Origin: Podochytrium sp. JEL0797
Taxonomy: Eukaryota; Chytridiomycota; Chytridiomycetes; Chytridiales; Chytriomycetaceae
DNA length: 53,396 nucleotides
Reading direction: 5' to 3'
NCBI GenBank assembly: GCA_027596195.1
Contig: JADGJG010000066.1
Coordinates: forward strand, 1-53,396
Numbering within the stretch: the stretch's first letter is position 1; each line of letters begins with the position of its first letter. Below the pieces are notes generated by a model. That model made no database searches and was not told the origin of the DNA. It was given only the letters and a program-made list of their open reading frames with translations. The position numbers and the translations under genes are program-made. Below are positions 32,619 to 44,455 of this stretch, in pieces.

Positions 32619-34183
32619 ATGGGTTGGTGTCTCGCCAGGCGCCCCGCACTTCCCCCTTCCCCTTCAACCCGCGATCGCCGCACTCCCCACGGCAGCCCCA
32701 CTGATTCCCCTCCTGCGCTGCAACGATCCCCGCACGAGTCGCACGCCTTCGGGTTCCAACCTGCCTGGCCCGGACCTCTTAAAAATTCATTATTGGCTCA
32801 CACGGACCCCGCTGCCCCTGTGCACGATCGCCTTCTTATCGAAGAGCACGTGCGGATGCCCTGGCGCAGGGGGCGTGCGGGTCGTGTGCGGCCGGGCGAT
32901 CCGCGCAGCAATCCCTCCGCGTCACTCACCCAGCACCCGAATTGTTTTGCTTCGAGATCTAACCGCCCTTCCTTCCCCAGCTGCCCCACGTGAAGACCAG
33001 GTTTACATGGCTAAGCTCGCTGAGCAAGCCGAGCGTTACGATGGTGCGTTGTTTTTCTTTGACCCAATTTGTGTTGTTTTTTTGCGTCCGCTGATGGCCC
33101 TTTTGTTTCCACAGAGATGGTCACCTTCATGAAGGTTTGTGCTCTCTCCAGTGTCTGATTTTATCGAACGGGAGTTGGGGGGGAGACCCGAGTGTCTTTA
33201 TCCGAGGCCCCCGTTTTGTTTTGCGACTTCGTCCAACGCTTGCGAAAATTTTCACTGACTCGACTTGTTCGCTTTCCTTCCTTTCGCGCTCTTCAGGAGG
33301 TTGCCAAGGTACGAATTGATTGCCCTCCGTCTCGGATCCATCTCGTAAATTAACCCATTTCCGATTCGCCAGCTCGGAGTCGAACTCACCGTTGAGGAGC
33401 GTAACCTGCTTTCCGTTGCCTACAAGAACGTGATTGGAGGACGTCGTGGCTCATGGAGAATCGTGTCCTCCATTGAGCAGAAGGAGGAGATCAAGGGCAA
33501 CGAGGGACAGGTTGCCAAGATCAAGGCGTACCGCAACAAGATTGAGCAGGAGCTCCAGGACGTCTGTTCTGACATTTTGGCCGTTCTCGACGAGCACTTG
33601 ATCCCTGCTGCTGAGGCTGGTGAATCCAAAGTCTTCTACTACAAGATGTTCGTTTTTCCCCTTGCGTTATCTCCCCTCTCTTGCTTATTTTTTTTGAATA
33701 TTGCAGGAAGGGAGACTACCACCGTTACCTTGCCGAGTTCGCCACTGGTGACAAGCGAAAGGACTCTGCCGGACATGCGCACGAGGCCTACAAGGCCGCC
33801 ACCGACATTGCCTCGACCGAACTCGCCCCCACGCACCCGATCCGTCTCGGACTCGCCTTGAACTTCTCTGTCTTCTACTACGAGATTCTCAACTCCCCGG
33901 ACCGCGCGTGCCACCTTGCCAAGCAGGCGTTTGACGATGCGATTGCCGAACTTGACACGCTCAGCGAGGAGTCGTACAAGGACTCGACGCTGATTATGCA
34001 GCTCCTGAGAGACAACTTGACGCTCTGGACTTCTGACCTCACTGATGGTTTGTTGCATTTTGAATGTTTGTGTGCTTATTCGATTTGGGCGACTGATTGA
34101 TTTTTTGTTTTGTTTTTTTGTTTGCAGCTGAGGTGGAGAAGGCTGAGGACGCCAAGCCCGAGGAGGCTGAGGCTCAGAGCTAA
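32619..34183 (+). CDS. BMH1: 14-3-3 protein
   Basis: Dimeric phospho-Ser/Thr adaptor that controls many kinases and transporters in the cytosol. Exons: 32619..32622, 32981..33043, 33115..33134, 33297..33308, 33373..33647, 33707..34047, 34128..34183 (256 aa). Hallmarks: [84 protein letters not shown] and [17 protein letters not shown]. An acidic tail ends EEAEAQS. Exons 3 and 4 are 20 and 12 nt, required to restore TFMKEVAKLG. The first exon is inferred to be just ATGG, giving [10 protein letters not shown]. It fits in phase and matches the usual N-terminus, but leaves a 358-nt first intron; otherwise translation could start at the Met at 33007. Family assignment certain. Confidence 0.93.
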
Positions 34184-34829
34184 ACTGTGTGCGTCTTTTT
34201 GATTTGGAAAGGATTACCCGTGCGCTGTGCTTCTTTGGGGGGGAGGATGTTGGTTGTCTTTTTGAAAAAAACTTGAAAAAAACGAAACTTGAATTTGAAG
34301 TTCGGAGAAAGGAAGACCGGTCTGGGATGACCTTGTGTTGGAGGAATGTGTGAATGTTCGGGTTGGGGAGGATGTGGCGGCGCCGTATGTAAATATTGGG
34401 TGGAGCTTCTTCCTTGTTTTATCTGAGAGAATTAAAGCTGTCAACGTCGGCCCATACATAATACCAATACACTCCAGTGGTGCTTTCTTCAGGCTGGACG
34501 TCAGTCAAACCGCCGAGAAAAAAAACACACAGCCAAGCCCAAGCCAAGCCGCGCATCTGTCCCCACACCCATTTTCAACTTCCAGCTTCCTTTGCATTTA
34601 TCCCCATCAATCCGGAAAGAGAATGCCACCCCAACTGCGAAAAGCATCCGCCAATGCACTGCCAAAAAGCTTCCTGTTTGCCCTCCTTGCTCTTGCACCT
34701 CTCTTGATCGCATTCTACTTTGCGCAATCGTCGAATCTTTCGCCATCTCTGCTTGATACGCAAGCACCTCAAGTAAATCTCGAATTCCCGCAGACAACTC
34801 TTTTCGAAAACGATCGCCATCAAGAAACA
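34184..34829. other. intergenic with an open upstream extension of the Trx-NDK gene
   Basis: 3' flank of the 14-3-3 gene, then AT-rich sequence. From an ATG at 34623 an open frame runs without stop into the Trx-NDK gene at 34830. It would add 69 residues, including a hydrophobic segment (SFLFALLALAPLLIAFYFA). That looks like a membrane anchor, unexpected for an axonemal protein, so it is treated as 5' UTR here but could be real. Confidence 0.4.
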
Positions 34830-37800
34830 ATGGGTGATCGAGGAAAGCCCGAAGTCGTGCTCCTGGCAACCAACGACGATGAGTTTTTGGCCTTGCTATC
34901 AAAACCTGGCTTGAGAGGTTCGTTGTGGAGCTTACCGGTGTGATGACTTTTCTAACCGCTTGATTTCTTGGGTGATCGCCGTTCCACCCACCCGAACGAC
35001 AGTCGTTGACGTGTATTGTAAGTTTCATTTCGATACTGGTCTGATGGTTACTGAATCTTGATCCTGCAGCCAAGTTTGCTGGTCACTGCGAACCCATGGT
35101 CGCGATTTTCAAGCGGTTCAAAACGGAATATGGTGACAAGATCGCCGTCGTCAGAGTAAATAGCCAATACCACAGTTAGAAGTATGGTGCTTATTCTAAA
35201 TCACGAATCGACATACTTCCCCACCAGGCGCAGGCCGATGGAATCGATTGTCTTGAAAAGTTTCGGGAACACTCGTGTCCCACCTTCATGTTCTTTGTCG
35301 TGAGTGCTTTTTTTCTTCCTTCTTCTTCTTTTATCCTTTAATTTAACGCGTCTTTTTGATTCACACTATTCCATCGAATGAAGAACCGCGTTCTAGTCAA
35401 AATCGTTCAAGGCGCCAACGCTCCCTTGATTGAAAAAGTTATTCGAGAGCAAGTCAACGCAATCACCAACGGACATGCTCCCCATCAGGTTTGATACCGA
35501 GACAAACGCGCGCATTTTTTAAACGAGCCCCCCTTCACTCAGATCGCGTTGGACCACACCACGCACCCGATCGCCACCTTCCTCGCTCCCGACATCGCCG
35601 CCGAAGACAATTCTGCCTCCGAATCAGCCGCCGACGCGTCCATGGCAGCTGGCGCTGACCCCGCTGTTGCAGCACCGCACCAGAACGAAGCCGCACCCGC
35701 CGACACCGCCGCCACTGCAGACGCCACATCTCCCACCGAATCCAACGCATCGTCAGACGGCAGCACGCCTCCTCTCGAACACACACTCGCGATGCTCAAG
35801 CCGGATGCCATGAACCCCGGTCTGATCGAAGAAGTGATGGCGAGTCTGTATCACCATCGGTTTGAGGTTGTGCAGGTCAAGAAGGTGTGGTTGACGCGGG
35901 AACAGGCGGGCGAGTTGTATAAGGAAAGTGAAAAGATGGATTATTATGAACGATTGGTGGATTATATTTCTTGGTGAGTGTTTATTTTTTGGATCTTGTT
36001 TATGAAACTGAAATCGAAACCAACAGCGCGCCCGTTCTGGCTCTCGAAATTGCAAAAGAAAACGCAATTCAAGCGTGGAGAGACGTGGTGGGTCCAAGAG
36101 ACCCAAAGGACGCCAGATCGGACCACCCGAAATCGTAACAGATTCTACCCTTCGCCCCCCTCAATTTCTGCTCACCAATACCCGAAACAGACTTCGAGGC
36201 CTCTACGGCCAAGACCGCCTCATCAACACCTTCCACGCCTCAGACGGCCCCGTCTCCGCCGCCAGAGAACTCGCCTATCTCTTCCACTCCAACCACCCCT
36301 TCGCGACCCTCGAATTCACACCCCCGTCCTCCCCACAAGCCGCCCGCGGATCGGGACTCCCGCAAAAGACGCTCGCCGTCATCAAACCAAACGCCATGCT
36401 CAAGGTGGACGCAATTGTGGCCAAAATCGTGGCACGAGGGTATCAGGTGATCAAGAGGGAGGAGCTGTTGTTGTCGACGGAACGCGCGCAGGAATTGAGT
36501 TTGGAGTTTTTGGAGACGCCGCAGTTTGAAGAGAGTGTGGTGTTTTTGACGAGGTATAGTACCTCTTGTTTTGTGGCGTGTGGCTGTGTGTGTATGGAGT
36601 TTTTGTTGATCCTGTCAAAAATTAGTGCTCCTGTTCTGTGCCTGATGCTCAAGGGTGAAAACGTGGTGGAAGGGTGGAATGAAATGCTTGGACCTAACGA
36701 TCCAGAAATCGCACGAACAATGTTCCCCTCCTCGTAAGATGCCTTTTTTCGAACATGTCTTTTTTTTCTCGAGCTCTCTCGCCTTCTCCAAACCCCCTTC
36801 CAACCAAAAAAATTCAGTCTTCGCGCCCAATACGGAATCGACGCCGTCTCCAACGCCCTCCACGGCTCCCCAACCCTGGAACTCGCCATCCAACAACTCC
36901 ACGCCTTCTTCCCACACCACCTCAACCGCAACGCAAGTATGGGAAGTATCTTCAAAACCCCCATGGGTTCCCGCCATGCGAGTCAAGCCGGCAGCAGAAA
37001 CAACCTGGCCTCTACCGCCCTGCGTGCGAGTGTGGTCGTGTTGGAGAGCCAGCGCCTCGCGATGAGGGCTGCAGCGGCCGCGGCGGTTGGGGTTGTGGAG
37101 GTTGAGAGGACGCTTGCGTTGATCAAGCCGGATGTATATCCTGCAAGGATGGAGGAAATTATGGAGAAGATTCGGGCGGATGGGTTTACGGTTGTGGTGG
37201 AGAGGGAGGTAACCTTTGACAAGGAGAAGGCGGAGGAGTTTTACAAGGAGCATTTGGGGAAAGGATTTTATGAGGAGCTCACGACGTGGATGAGTAGGTG
37301 AGATATAGGGCCCTCCCGAGTTGTGTGTAGGCTTTCCTTGTGTTGCTCACTGTTTTTCCCCCTTCCCTCAACAACTACCAGCGCTCCCATTTATGCTATG
37401 GTGCTGGAAAAGAGTGGTGCCGTGAAAGGGTGGAGAGCTCTTGCAGGCCCCACAAACTCCAACAAGGCACGCGAAGAGTTCCCAAACAGGTGAAATCGTT
37501 TTGTATTTGAATCGAATTGATCAACCTCACTCACCCCCAAAAAACCCCCCAGTATCCGCGCCCTCTTTGGTACGGATGGCTCCCTCAACGCCGTTCACGG
37601 CTCCGACTCCCTCCCCTCTGCAGCCCGTGAAATCAACGTTGTCTTTGGCTCCGAAATCTCACCCACTCCCGAACTCCAACGAACATTGGCCCTCATCAAG
37701 CCAGACGTGTATCCTGCCAAGAAGGAAGATATTTTGCAAAAGATTAAGATGGCCGGGTTCACGATTGTGAAGGAAAGCGAGGTCCAGTTTGATAAGGAAA

Positions 37801-38250
37801 AGGCGCAGGAGTTTTATAAGGAGCATTTGGGGAAAGGGTTCTATGAAGAGCTTACGACTTGGATGAGCAGGTGAGAGAGAAACAAATCGTTTTTGCATAG
37901 GATAGCATTTACTGAAATTTTTGGAATCTTTTTCTGCTCTCCCACACAGCGCCCCCATTTACGCTCTCGTCCTCGAAAAGCCATCCGCCATCAAAGAATG
38001 GAGAACCCTGGCAGGCCCCACCAACTCCAACAAGGCTCGAGAATCCGCCCCCCTCTCGATCCGCGCGCTGTTTGGTACCGATGGATCCTTGAACGCGGTG
38101 CATGGCTCAGATTCGCCGGAAGCGGCGGAACGCGAGATAGGGGTCGTGTTTGGGTCGGAAGTGAGTGGTCGTTCGGTTGTAGCGGGCAAAGGGGCGTCGA
38201 GAGTCGCGAGCGCCGGGGGAGTGGCGGATGCGCAGGTGGCTGCACAGTGA
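34830..38250 (+). CDS. NME8: thioredoxin plus four NDK domains, NME8/TXNDC3-like axonemal protein
   Basis: Relative of the ciliary outer-dynein-arm component TXNDC3 (thioredoxin + three NDK) and of NME9. Thirteen exons: 34830..34917, 35003..35017, 35070..35155, 35228..35299, 35384..35488, 35543..35973, 36027..36134, 36191..36553, 36626..36733, 36818..37297, 37382..37489, 37553..37870, 37950..38250 (860 aa). Residues 1-120 are a thioredoxin fold. Its active site reads AGHC instead of CGPC, so only the second Cys remains. An Ala/acidic linker follows. NDK1 (about 200-340), NDK2 (360-500), NDK3 (555-690) and NDK4 (697-835) each keep the K-P-D/N strand (MLKPDAM, VIKPNAM, LIKPDVY twice) and the catalytic His (NTFHASDG, NALHGSPT, NAVHGSDS twice). 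NDK3 and NDK4 share an identical FYKEHLGKGFYEELTTWMSR. Matching phase-2 introns recur in the modules, indicating growth by exon-module duplication. Confidence 0.92.
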
Positions 38251-38464
38251 AATTTTCTTTCTTCCGTTTTTTCTCTTGCCTTTTCCACATTTTGTATCAG
38301 TAAACGCTTTGTTCCAGATTTGAAATGAAGAAACTCCCTAATAAAGGGTGAAAGGGTCGCTGAAAAAAATTTGGATTTTCAAAACGACGAAATTAAAGGA
38401 AACAACGCTGTTCAATTGGAGCAGCCGGTGAATTTTATTTACTTCGGCAAGGCGGCAACACAAA

Positions 38465-39368
38465 TCAGCAAGTGTAAGCTTCCACCCTCAATCTCCAATA
38501 ATCCAAACTCCAATTCCCCTCCCCATCACAACACACTGGTCTCAACTCCTCCACAATCTCCCTCTTCACCTCCTCCCTCTCCTCTTCACTCCCCAACGCG
38601 TCCATAAACGCCATCGCAAACGTGTCCAACCACCCCTTCAACCCACTCTCGTGCAACACCGTGGGTCTCCCCACATGCACAATCCGCACACGCGTGAATC
38701 CGTTGGCAAGCAACAAGTTTTCGTATTCCGCGGGGCTCGGGAAATACCAAGGCGAGATGGCGCGGCCGTCGTATCCGCGGAGGGTGAGGCTGCGGATGAG
38801 GGAAGAATGGACGCTCGCGATGTTCAGGAAGCCTCCCATTTCGGCCACGAGGCGGCCTTGGCCGTTGGGTTTGAGGACTTTGTGGATTCCTGAGAGGACT
38901 TTGGTGGGAGATTGTTTCATCCAGTGGAGGGCGGCGTTGGAAAAGACGGCGTCGAATCTTTTGTATGTAATTGGTTAGGGTCCGCGATATACCAGATGGG
39001 AACAATAGCTTGCTGAATATTAGAAACCCAAAACACACTTGCTTTTCAGAGTCGGGAGCAGTAGCCCATTCTGTCGCGTCCAAATCATGACCGTCCAAAA
39101 CGCGGAACTCCGCGCCCCCAACTTCTTTGGCGCGTTCAATCATATCGGCACTCGCATCCACCCCAATCACACTCTCCATTCCGCAAACCTGCGCAATCTG
39201 TTTCGTCAACACGCCGTCTCCACACCCGAGGTCAAGGATGCGTTCGTGCGGCTGTGGGGCCAGGGTTTCCAAAATGGATGCGCCGAGGGTGGGGACAAAG
39301 GACGCGTTCTTTTGGTACGAGGTTGGGGACCAGGTGTATGTGGTCGATGTTGGTTGGTTTGTTGTCAT
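38465..39368 (-). CDS. SAM-dependent methyltransferase, Tam-like
   Basis: Class I methyltransferase related to trans-aconitate 2-methyltransferases; substrate unknown, probably a small acid. Exons: 39368..39037 and 38957..38465 (274 aa). The SAM-binding motif I is ILDLGCGDGVLTKQIA. The acidic end of beta-2 is VIGVDASADMIERAK, then LDGHDLDATEW. Splicing at the gtgttt donor restores VFDAVFSNAALHWMKQSPTK, the family's hallmark, followed by LKPNGQGRLVAEMGGFLN. A one-base alternative donor would throw the second exon out of frame. The region 39369-40243 upstream holds no gene that I can support. Confidence 0.85.
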
Positions 39369-40243
39369 TTGTTTTTGATGTTGATTTTTGAAGCGAGGCG
39401 CGATGCGGCTTTAATACAGAAGTGATGAATAATGGGACCCACTCCATTATTAATTTGCTGGGCCACACATCCGTCGGGTGGTTGCTGCACGAGGACACGT
39501 CACGCGTTTTTTAATCAACTCCTTATTCAGAATGTATTAAGAAAAATGGCGGGGGCTCGGCGTTTTCTGGAAATTTGGCGCGAAAAAATCTCCTTGTTTC
39601 CATAATGCGGCTTTTGAGGCCATCCGACGGACTGCACACAGAGAAGGAGGGGAGGAGAAACACTGACATTTTGCTGCGCCATTTCGTGATTTAAAATAGC
39701 CGTCTAGTCGTTCCTTGCCGGCGGTTGGCCAAATTCAGAAATCAAATAGTCTAGCATTGTTGGCCTTCAGAGCGAAGAATACTGCATTCTATTTTGATTT
39801 CAATTGTGAGTGTGGTCAAATCCGGTTTGGGCGAACGTCAGGGCCCCAGAACCCATTTATTGCGCGTTCCCGGCAATTTATGCCAAGCTTCCTGGTCCTC
39901 CTGGCCAGGCTCCTCCTCTCCTTTTTCCTCTCTGTCATTCTCGACTAAGAGTTTAAGAGATATTTTTGTGTTGGAAGAAAAAAGCCATAGGTCTTGTTCT
40001 TCCCCCCTTTATTTTCCGTGTTGGTCATGCGAGAAAGCTGAACTTGGCTTGGTCTTCTCCACACCCTTCTGCTCTACATGGTCCGCCCGTGGAATGGAGT
40101 TACGAACGTCAATTTTCGATGGTGAAAGCTTCCGTCAGAATCATTCCAATAATATCTTCTAACTGCTTAAACGTTCAAGTCCAGCACGGAGGTTACGAGA
40201 TGATCTTTCTTTTTCCTCATTCCTTGTTTGGTTTCTTGTCAAA

Positions 40244-41176
40244 ATGTCACGCCGAGTCCTCTCCGTCCAGTCGCACGTTGTGCATGGCCACGTGGGCAAC
40301 AAGTCCGCCACTTTTCCGCTGCAGCTTCTGGGATTCAACGTCGATCCACTCAACACGGTGCAGTTCAGCAACCACACGGGCTACGGATTCTTCACTGGTC
40401 AACGCCTCGACGGTGCCCAGATCCTCGACCTCATCGCCGGCCTCGAGCGCAACACCCTTCTGGACCAGTACTCGCACTTACTGACTGGATATCTCGGCAC
40501 TGAGTCCATCCTCGCTGCGGTGCTCGAGCTCGCGCGAAAGCTGAAGAGCCGACCCCACCCGCCATTGTTCCTGATGGATCCCGTGCTGGGCGACAACAAC
40601 CAGCTCTACGTGCCCAAAGAACTCGTCGAGATGTATCGAGACAAGCTGTGTCCCCACGCAGACATCATCACCCCGAACGGATTCGAGGCTGAGCTGCTAT
40701 CAGGAGTCGATCGAATGACAAGTTATGATCGAGTCGAACTCGCTTTGTCGAAACTGCATGCCCTCGGACCCGAATGCGTGGTCATCACGTCCGTTGATTT
40801 CGACGCATCTAGTCCCACTTTGGCCCTGTTTGCATCCCACCTTCCGTCCAAGACGCTGTTTTCGATCGAGTTTCCAAAGTTGGAGGGCAGTTTTACGGGG
40901 ACGGGGGACTTGTTTGCTGCCTTGTTGTTGGCTCGGATTGGGTCCACTACGGCCGGGATGAGGATTGATAAGGAGAGTTTGGTGGAGGCTTGTGAGATGG
41001 CCGTCGCGACGATGCATCACGTGTTGAACGAAACCATAGTGAGGATGAGGAAACAGGGTGTGGATGAGAAGGAAGCTGGGCATGATATGAAGTTCAGGGA
41101 GTTGTGTTTGATTGAGAGCAAGAGGTGGATTGAGGCCCCAGAAATCGAGTACAGGGCAGTGATGCGAGACCAGTGA
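40244..41176 (+). CDS. PDXK: pyridoxal kinase
   Basis: Phosphorylates pyridoxal, pyridoxine and pyridoxamine at the 5' hydroxyl with ATP in vitamin B6 salvage; cytosolic. Intronless, 310 aa, normal length. The N-terminus VLSVQSHVVHGHVGNKSATF and PLNTVQFSNHTGYG are diagnostic of the PdxK/PdxY branch of the ribokinase superfamily. Also present: FLMDPVLGDNNQLYVPKELV, DIITPNGFEAELLSG, and the anion-hole/catalytic motif FTGTGDLFAALLLA with the catalytic Asp. The stop is followed by AT-rich sequence. No introns is unusual for this window. Confidence 0.95.
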   Translation: MSRRVLSVQSHVVHGHVGNKSATFPLQLLGFNVDPLNTVQFSNHTGYGFFTGQRLDGAQILDLIAGLERNTLLDQYSHLLTGYLGTESILAAVLELARKLKSRPHPPLFLMDPVLGDNNQLYVPKELVEMYRDKLCPHADIITPNGFEAELLSGVDRMTSYDRVELALSKLHALGPECVVITSVDFDASSPTLALFASHLPSKTLFSIEFPKLEGSFTGTGDLFAALLLARIGSTTAGMRIDKESLVEACEMAVATMHHVLNETIVRMRKQGVDEKEAGHDMKFRELCLIESKRWIEAPEIEYRAVMRDQ

Positions 41177-41326
41177 GGTGGAAATGAGGTGGAAAATATC
41201 TTGGACACTAATTAATAAGAAAGGTTATTCCCCAAAGCTGAATTATTTAAAAAATTCCTGTCCATGTCCAAAAATCGGATTTTTACAGATTTTTCTGAGA
41301 TTTTTGATTTTCGGCGAATCGAACGA

Positions 41327-42738
41327 ATGCGAATCCCCGCCGAACACCTCACTTTCGCGGCTCTCTTCTTGGCCACTGCCGCCCTCGCCTCGCCAGCGAC
41401 CCTCCAGTTTGGGTCCCACCACATTGCCGTGCGCCACTCGTCGATTGGCAGCGCCCCGCACGAAGCGTTCTCTGGGTCCGCCATCGCCCTCCGCCTTGTT
41501 GCCGCAGACGCCTTTGGCTGTGCGCCCTTTGAGAATCCCGCCACGATGTCCGAAGCACCGCCCCAACCTTGGGTTGCCGTTGTCGAGCGCGGCGGCCAAA
41601 TCTGCCCGTTTGTCGACAAAGTCAGAACGATGCAGAATGCGGGCGCAGCTGCCGTCATTGTCGCCGAAACGAGCAAGGACCAGCGAATGGTCACAATGGT
41701 GTCGCCACTGGGCGAAGACAAGGAGATCACGATTCCAAGTGTCTTTCTTGGATATGCTGGGTATCAACTGCTGTTAAAGGAGATGAAATTGCAGGCAGAA
41801 AGTGGTGCCGATTTAGGGAGAGATTTGAAAAGGAATGGTGGTGTGAATCGGTTGGACGAATGGTATTCTGACTTCTTGTGGGGAGGTCCAGCCGCGCCAC
41901 TGGTCACGGAGGAAACTGGGCCCTTCTTGCACGTCCAAGTCACAGCGGATGTTGGCACATACTACAAGCTATACTCCATTGTTTTGTTCCTCATGGCACC
42001 AGCGATGGCCAGCCTGGCTTATCAGATTGTTCTGTTGGCCGAATTTCTCCAACGAAAGTGGATGAACTACAAGGCGAGGGCAGTTGTATTCAATCTGCCT
42101 TCCCGTAACTGGATTCGTTTGAGCACAAGCGAGTCTGTCGAGAAGGAAACGGGGTGCTCGATTTGTTTGGATGAGTATTCCGACGGCGATTCGCTTCGCA
42201 TTCTGCCTTGCCGACACGAGTTTCACGTTCATTGCGTGGATCAGTTGAGTCCAATTCCGCATCTTCCTGTTTTATTTCCTCTCTTCTGATGCTTGAGTGG
42301 CGCAGGTGGTTGACGTCCATTGTCCAGACCTGCCCGCTGTGCAAGCAATCGATAATGAATTTCAAGGACGCACGTAAATCGGTCTTTGCCACATCATCGA
42401 CCACGACACCTTCAACTATTCTGGGACCTTCCCCTCTTCAATTTTCATCGCCTTCCGCCGTTTCGGACGAATGGGAACAATCTCAAATCGAATCGCTTCA
42501 CGCGTCTCTTTCAGATACAGAACCGAACCTCTTATCAAGCCATCAAGAAATCGAAACAGAGGACGGAATTGCGATGGTTGTTGTCAAGACCACTTCGACG
42601 CGACGACGCGACGAGATTTTTGGGGCGCGGCATTTGAGGGAGGCGTCTTCGTCCACGTCGTTGAGGAGACGCGGGGTGCTGAGTGAGCAAGAGGGTGGAC
42701 TGGATTATGAGGACGCTGTTGTTCCTGGATTTTTTTAG
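41327..42738 (+). CDS. PA-TM-RING E3 ubiquitin ligase
   Basis: Membrane-bound ubiquitin ligase of the RNF13/RNF167/GRAIL type, located in the endosomal-lysosomal (vacuolar) system. Exons: 41327..42243 and 42306..42738 (449 aa). Residues 1-22 are a signal peptide ([15 protein letters not shown]). The protease-associated domain follows, with [19 protein letters not shown] and [13 protein letters not shown] transmembrane helix lies near residues 213-240 ([19 protein letters not shown]). The RING-H2 starts at residue 277: [19 protein letters not shown], then after the intron [13 protein letters not shown]. All eight zinc ligands are present only after splicing with the gttgag donor. The C-terminal 110 residues are Ser/Thr-rich and acidic, probably a sorting or regulatory tail. 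Confidence 0.93.
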
Positions 42739-42875
42739 CTTCGCAATGTTCGCCCCTGTCTGTCTCTTAAACTGCTTCATAACTCCTCATATCAATTCAA
42801 TCAATAAAATTCTATGCAAAATGCTTTTATTCAAATGTGCAAGGAAAAGAAACAACAATAAGAGAAAAATAAATG

Positions 42876-44226
42876 TCAGAAACACTTGCGGTGAACAATC
42901 GAAGCACCCGATTCCTCATACTCCTGCTTCGAAATCCACATGGACTGGAACGTCGATAAAGATGCCAAGATGGATCCTCCAATCCACACAGAGTATTTTC
43001 TCTCCTCGGGAGCAATAATTTTCACTTTGATACTCGACGGCGCGTCACTCGAGAGTTCGCGTTCGAGCCGGTCGGCGATTCCCCGATACATGGTCGTTCC
43101 ACCCGAAAGCACCACATTTCCGTACAACGAGCGACGAATGTCAATGTCGCAACCCTTAATCGACCCCGCAATGAGCGTGTGAATCCCACTCGCTTCCATC
43201 CCCAACACGGACGGACTGAACAGAGCCTCAGGCGCCCGGAACCGCTCGTTACCAATCGTCACCACGTTTCCATCCGGGAGTTCGTAAGACTTCTCGAGCT
43301 CAATGGACGACGCGGCGCGGTTCATTTCGGAGTCGTAGTCGAGAGCGACGTAGCAGAGCGTTTCTTTGATGTCGCGTACGATTTCATGTTCAGCGGCGGT
43401 GGTGAAGCTGTATCCGCGTTCGGTGAGGATTTTCACGAGGTAGCTGGTCAAGTCGCGTCTGTAAACATGAGAGGGGTCAGTTTGTGGTTTGTGGTTTTTT
43501 TTTGCATCGCATTTTGGCACTCACCCTGCCAAGTTGAGTCGACCAATCGCATGCGGCATGCTGTATCCCTCGTAGATGGGAACAGTGTGTGAAACACCAT
43601 CCCCAGAGTCCAAAACGATACCAGTCGTGCGTCCCGACGCGTAAAGCGAGAGCACGGCTTGGATGGATACGTAGAATGCAGGCACTTGGAAAGTCTCAAA
43701 CAACAGCGTGATCATCTGCTCGCGATTCGCTTTCGGGTTCCTAGGAGCTTCCGTCAATAGAACGGGGTGCTCTTCAGGAGCGACGCGAAGTTCGTTGGCG
43801 AAAGTGTGGTGCCTGCATGCATCAATTTGATTTAATCTCCCGTAATTGGAGAGGAGCTGTTTGACAACTTTACCAAATCTTTTCCATATCGTCCCAGTTT
43901 GTCACGATCCCATGCTCGATCGGGTACTTGAGGCTCAGAATACCACGTTTGGATTGCGCTTCGTCGCCAACATAGAAATCTTTTTGGCCCGCCGCTGACA
44001 TCTGGAAACCTGCGTATTTGGGTCGACCCACGATGGCAGGGAACATGGCGCGCGGGGCATCATCTCCGGCGAATCCAGCCTTGCACATTCCGGATCCGTT
44101 GTCGATCACAAGCTAACGTTGGTCGAGAAGAGAGGAGGATGGGTGAATTCAACGCAAGACGATCGACTGCAATATATAAAGGGAAGGATAAGGAGGAGAG
44201 CTTACTGCTTCAATGTCCGTGACCAT
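42876..44226 (-). CDS. actin, divergent paralogue
   Basis: Cytoskeletal ATPase of the conventional actin class. Exons: 44226..44206, 44112..43874, 43812..43525, 43458..42876 (376 aa). The N-terminus [20 protein letters not shown], the loops [12 protein letters not shown] and [12 protein letters not shown], and the C-terminal [20 protein letters not shown] are plain actin, including the His of KYPIEHG that is often methylated. It is clearly less conserved than typical fungal actin. The D-loop region reads [20 protein letters not shown] instead of RH.GVMVGMGQKDSYVG, and other changes occur in subdomain 4. It is not Arp1 by its N-terminus or insert pattern. A second, specialised actin is likely. 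Head-to-head with the MFSD1-like gene. Confidence 0.92.
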
Positions 44227-44455
44227 GGCTTCGCGTCTGTTTGGGGTCGAGTTTTTCCTGCCTGCAAATTGCAATTCAACAAATTGCCCCAAGAACGTGC
44301 GGGAATCTCCTCACGATTTTCTCCTTTCGCGCCACCCCCGACCCAAGCCGCCCAAGCAGCCTGAACGCAACGGCAATTTCCTTTGTGACAATTCGCTTGA
44401 TGACCAAGATTTGCACACCCCCGTCAAAAAGAAAGAAAAAAAAAGATTTCCGAGC

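Noticed and set aside
36615..37253. 212-residue minus-strand frame
   Set aside because: Antisense to NDK exons and introns.
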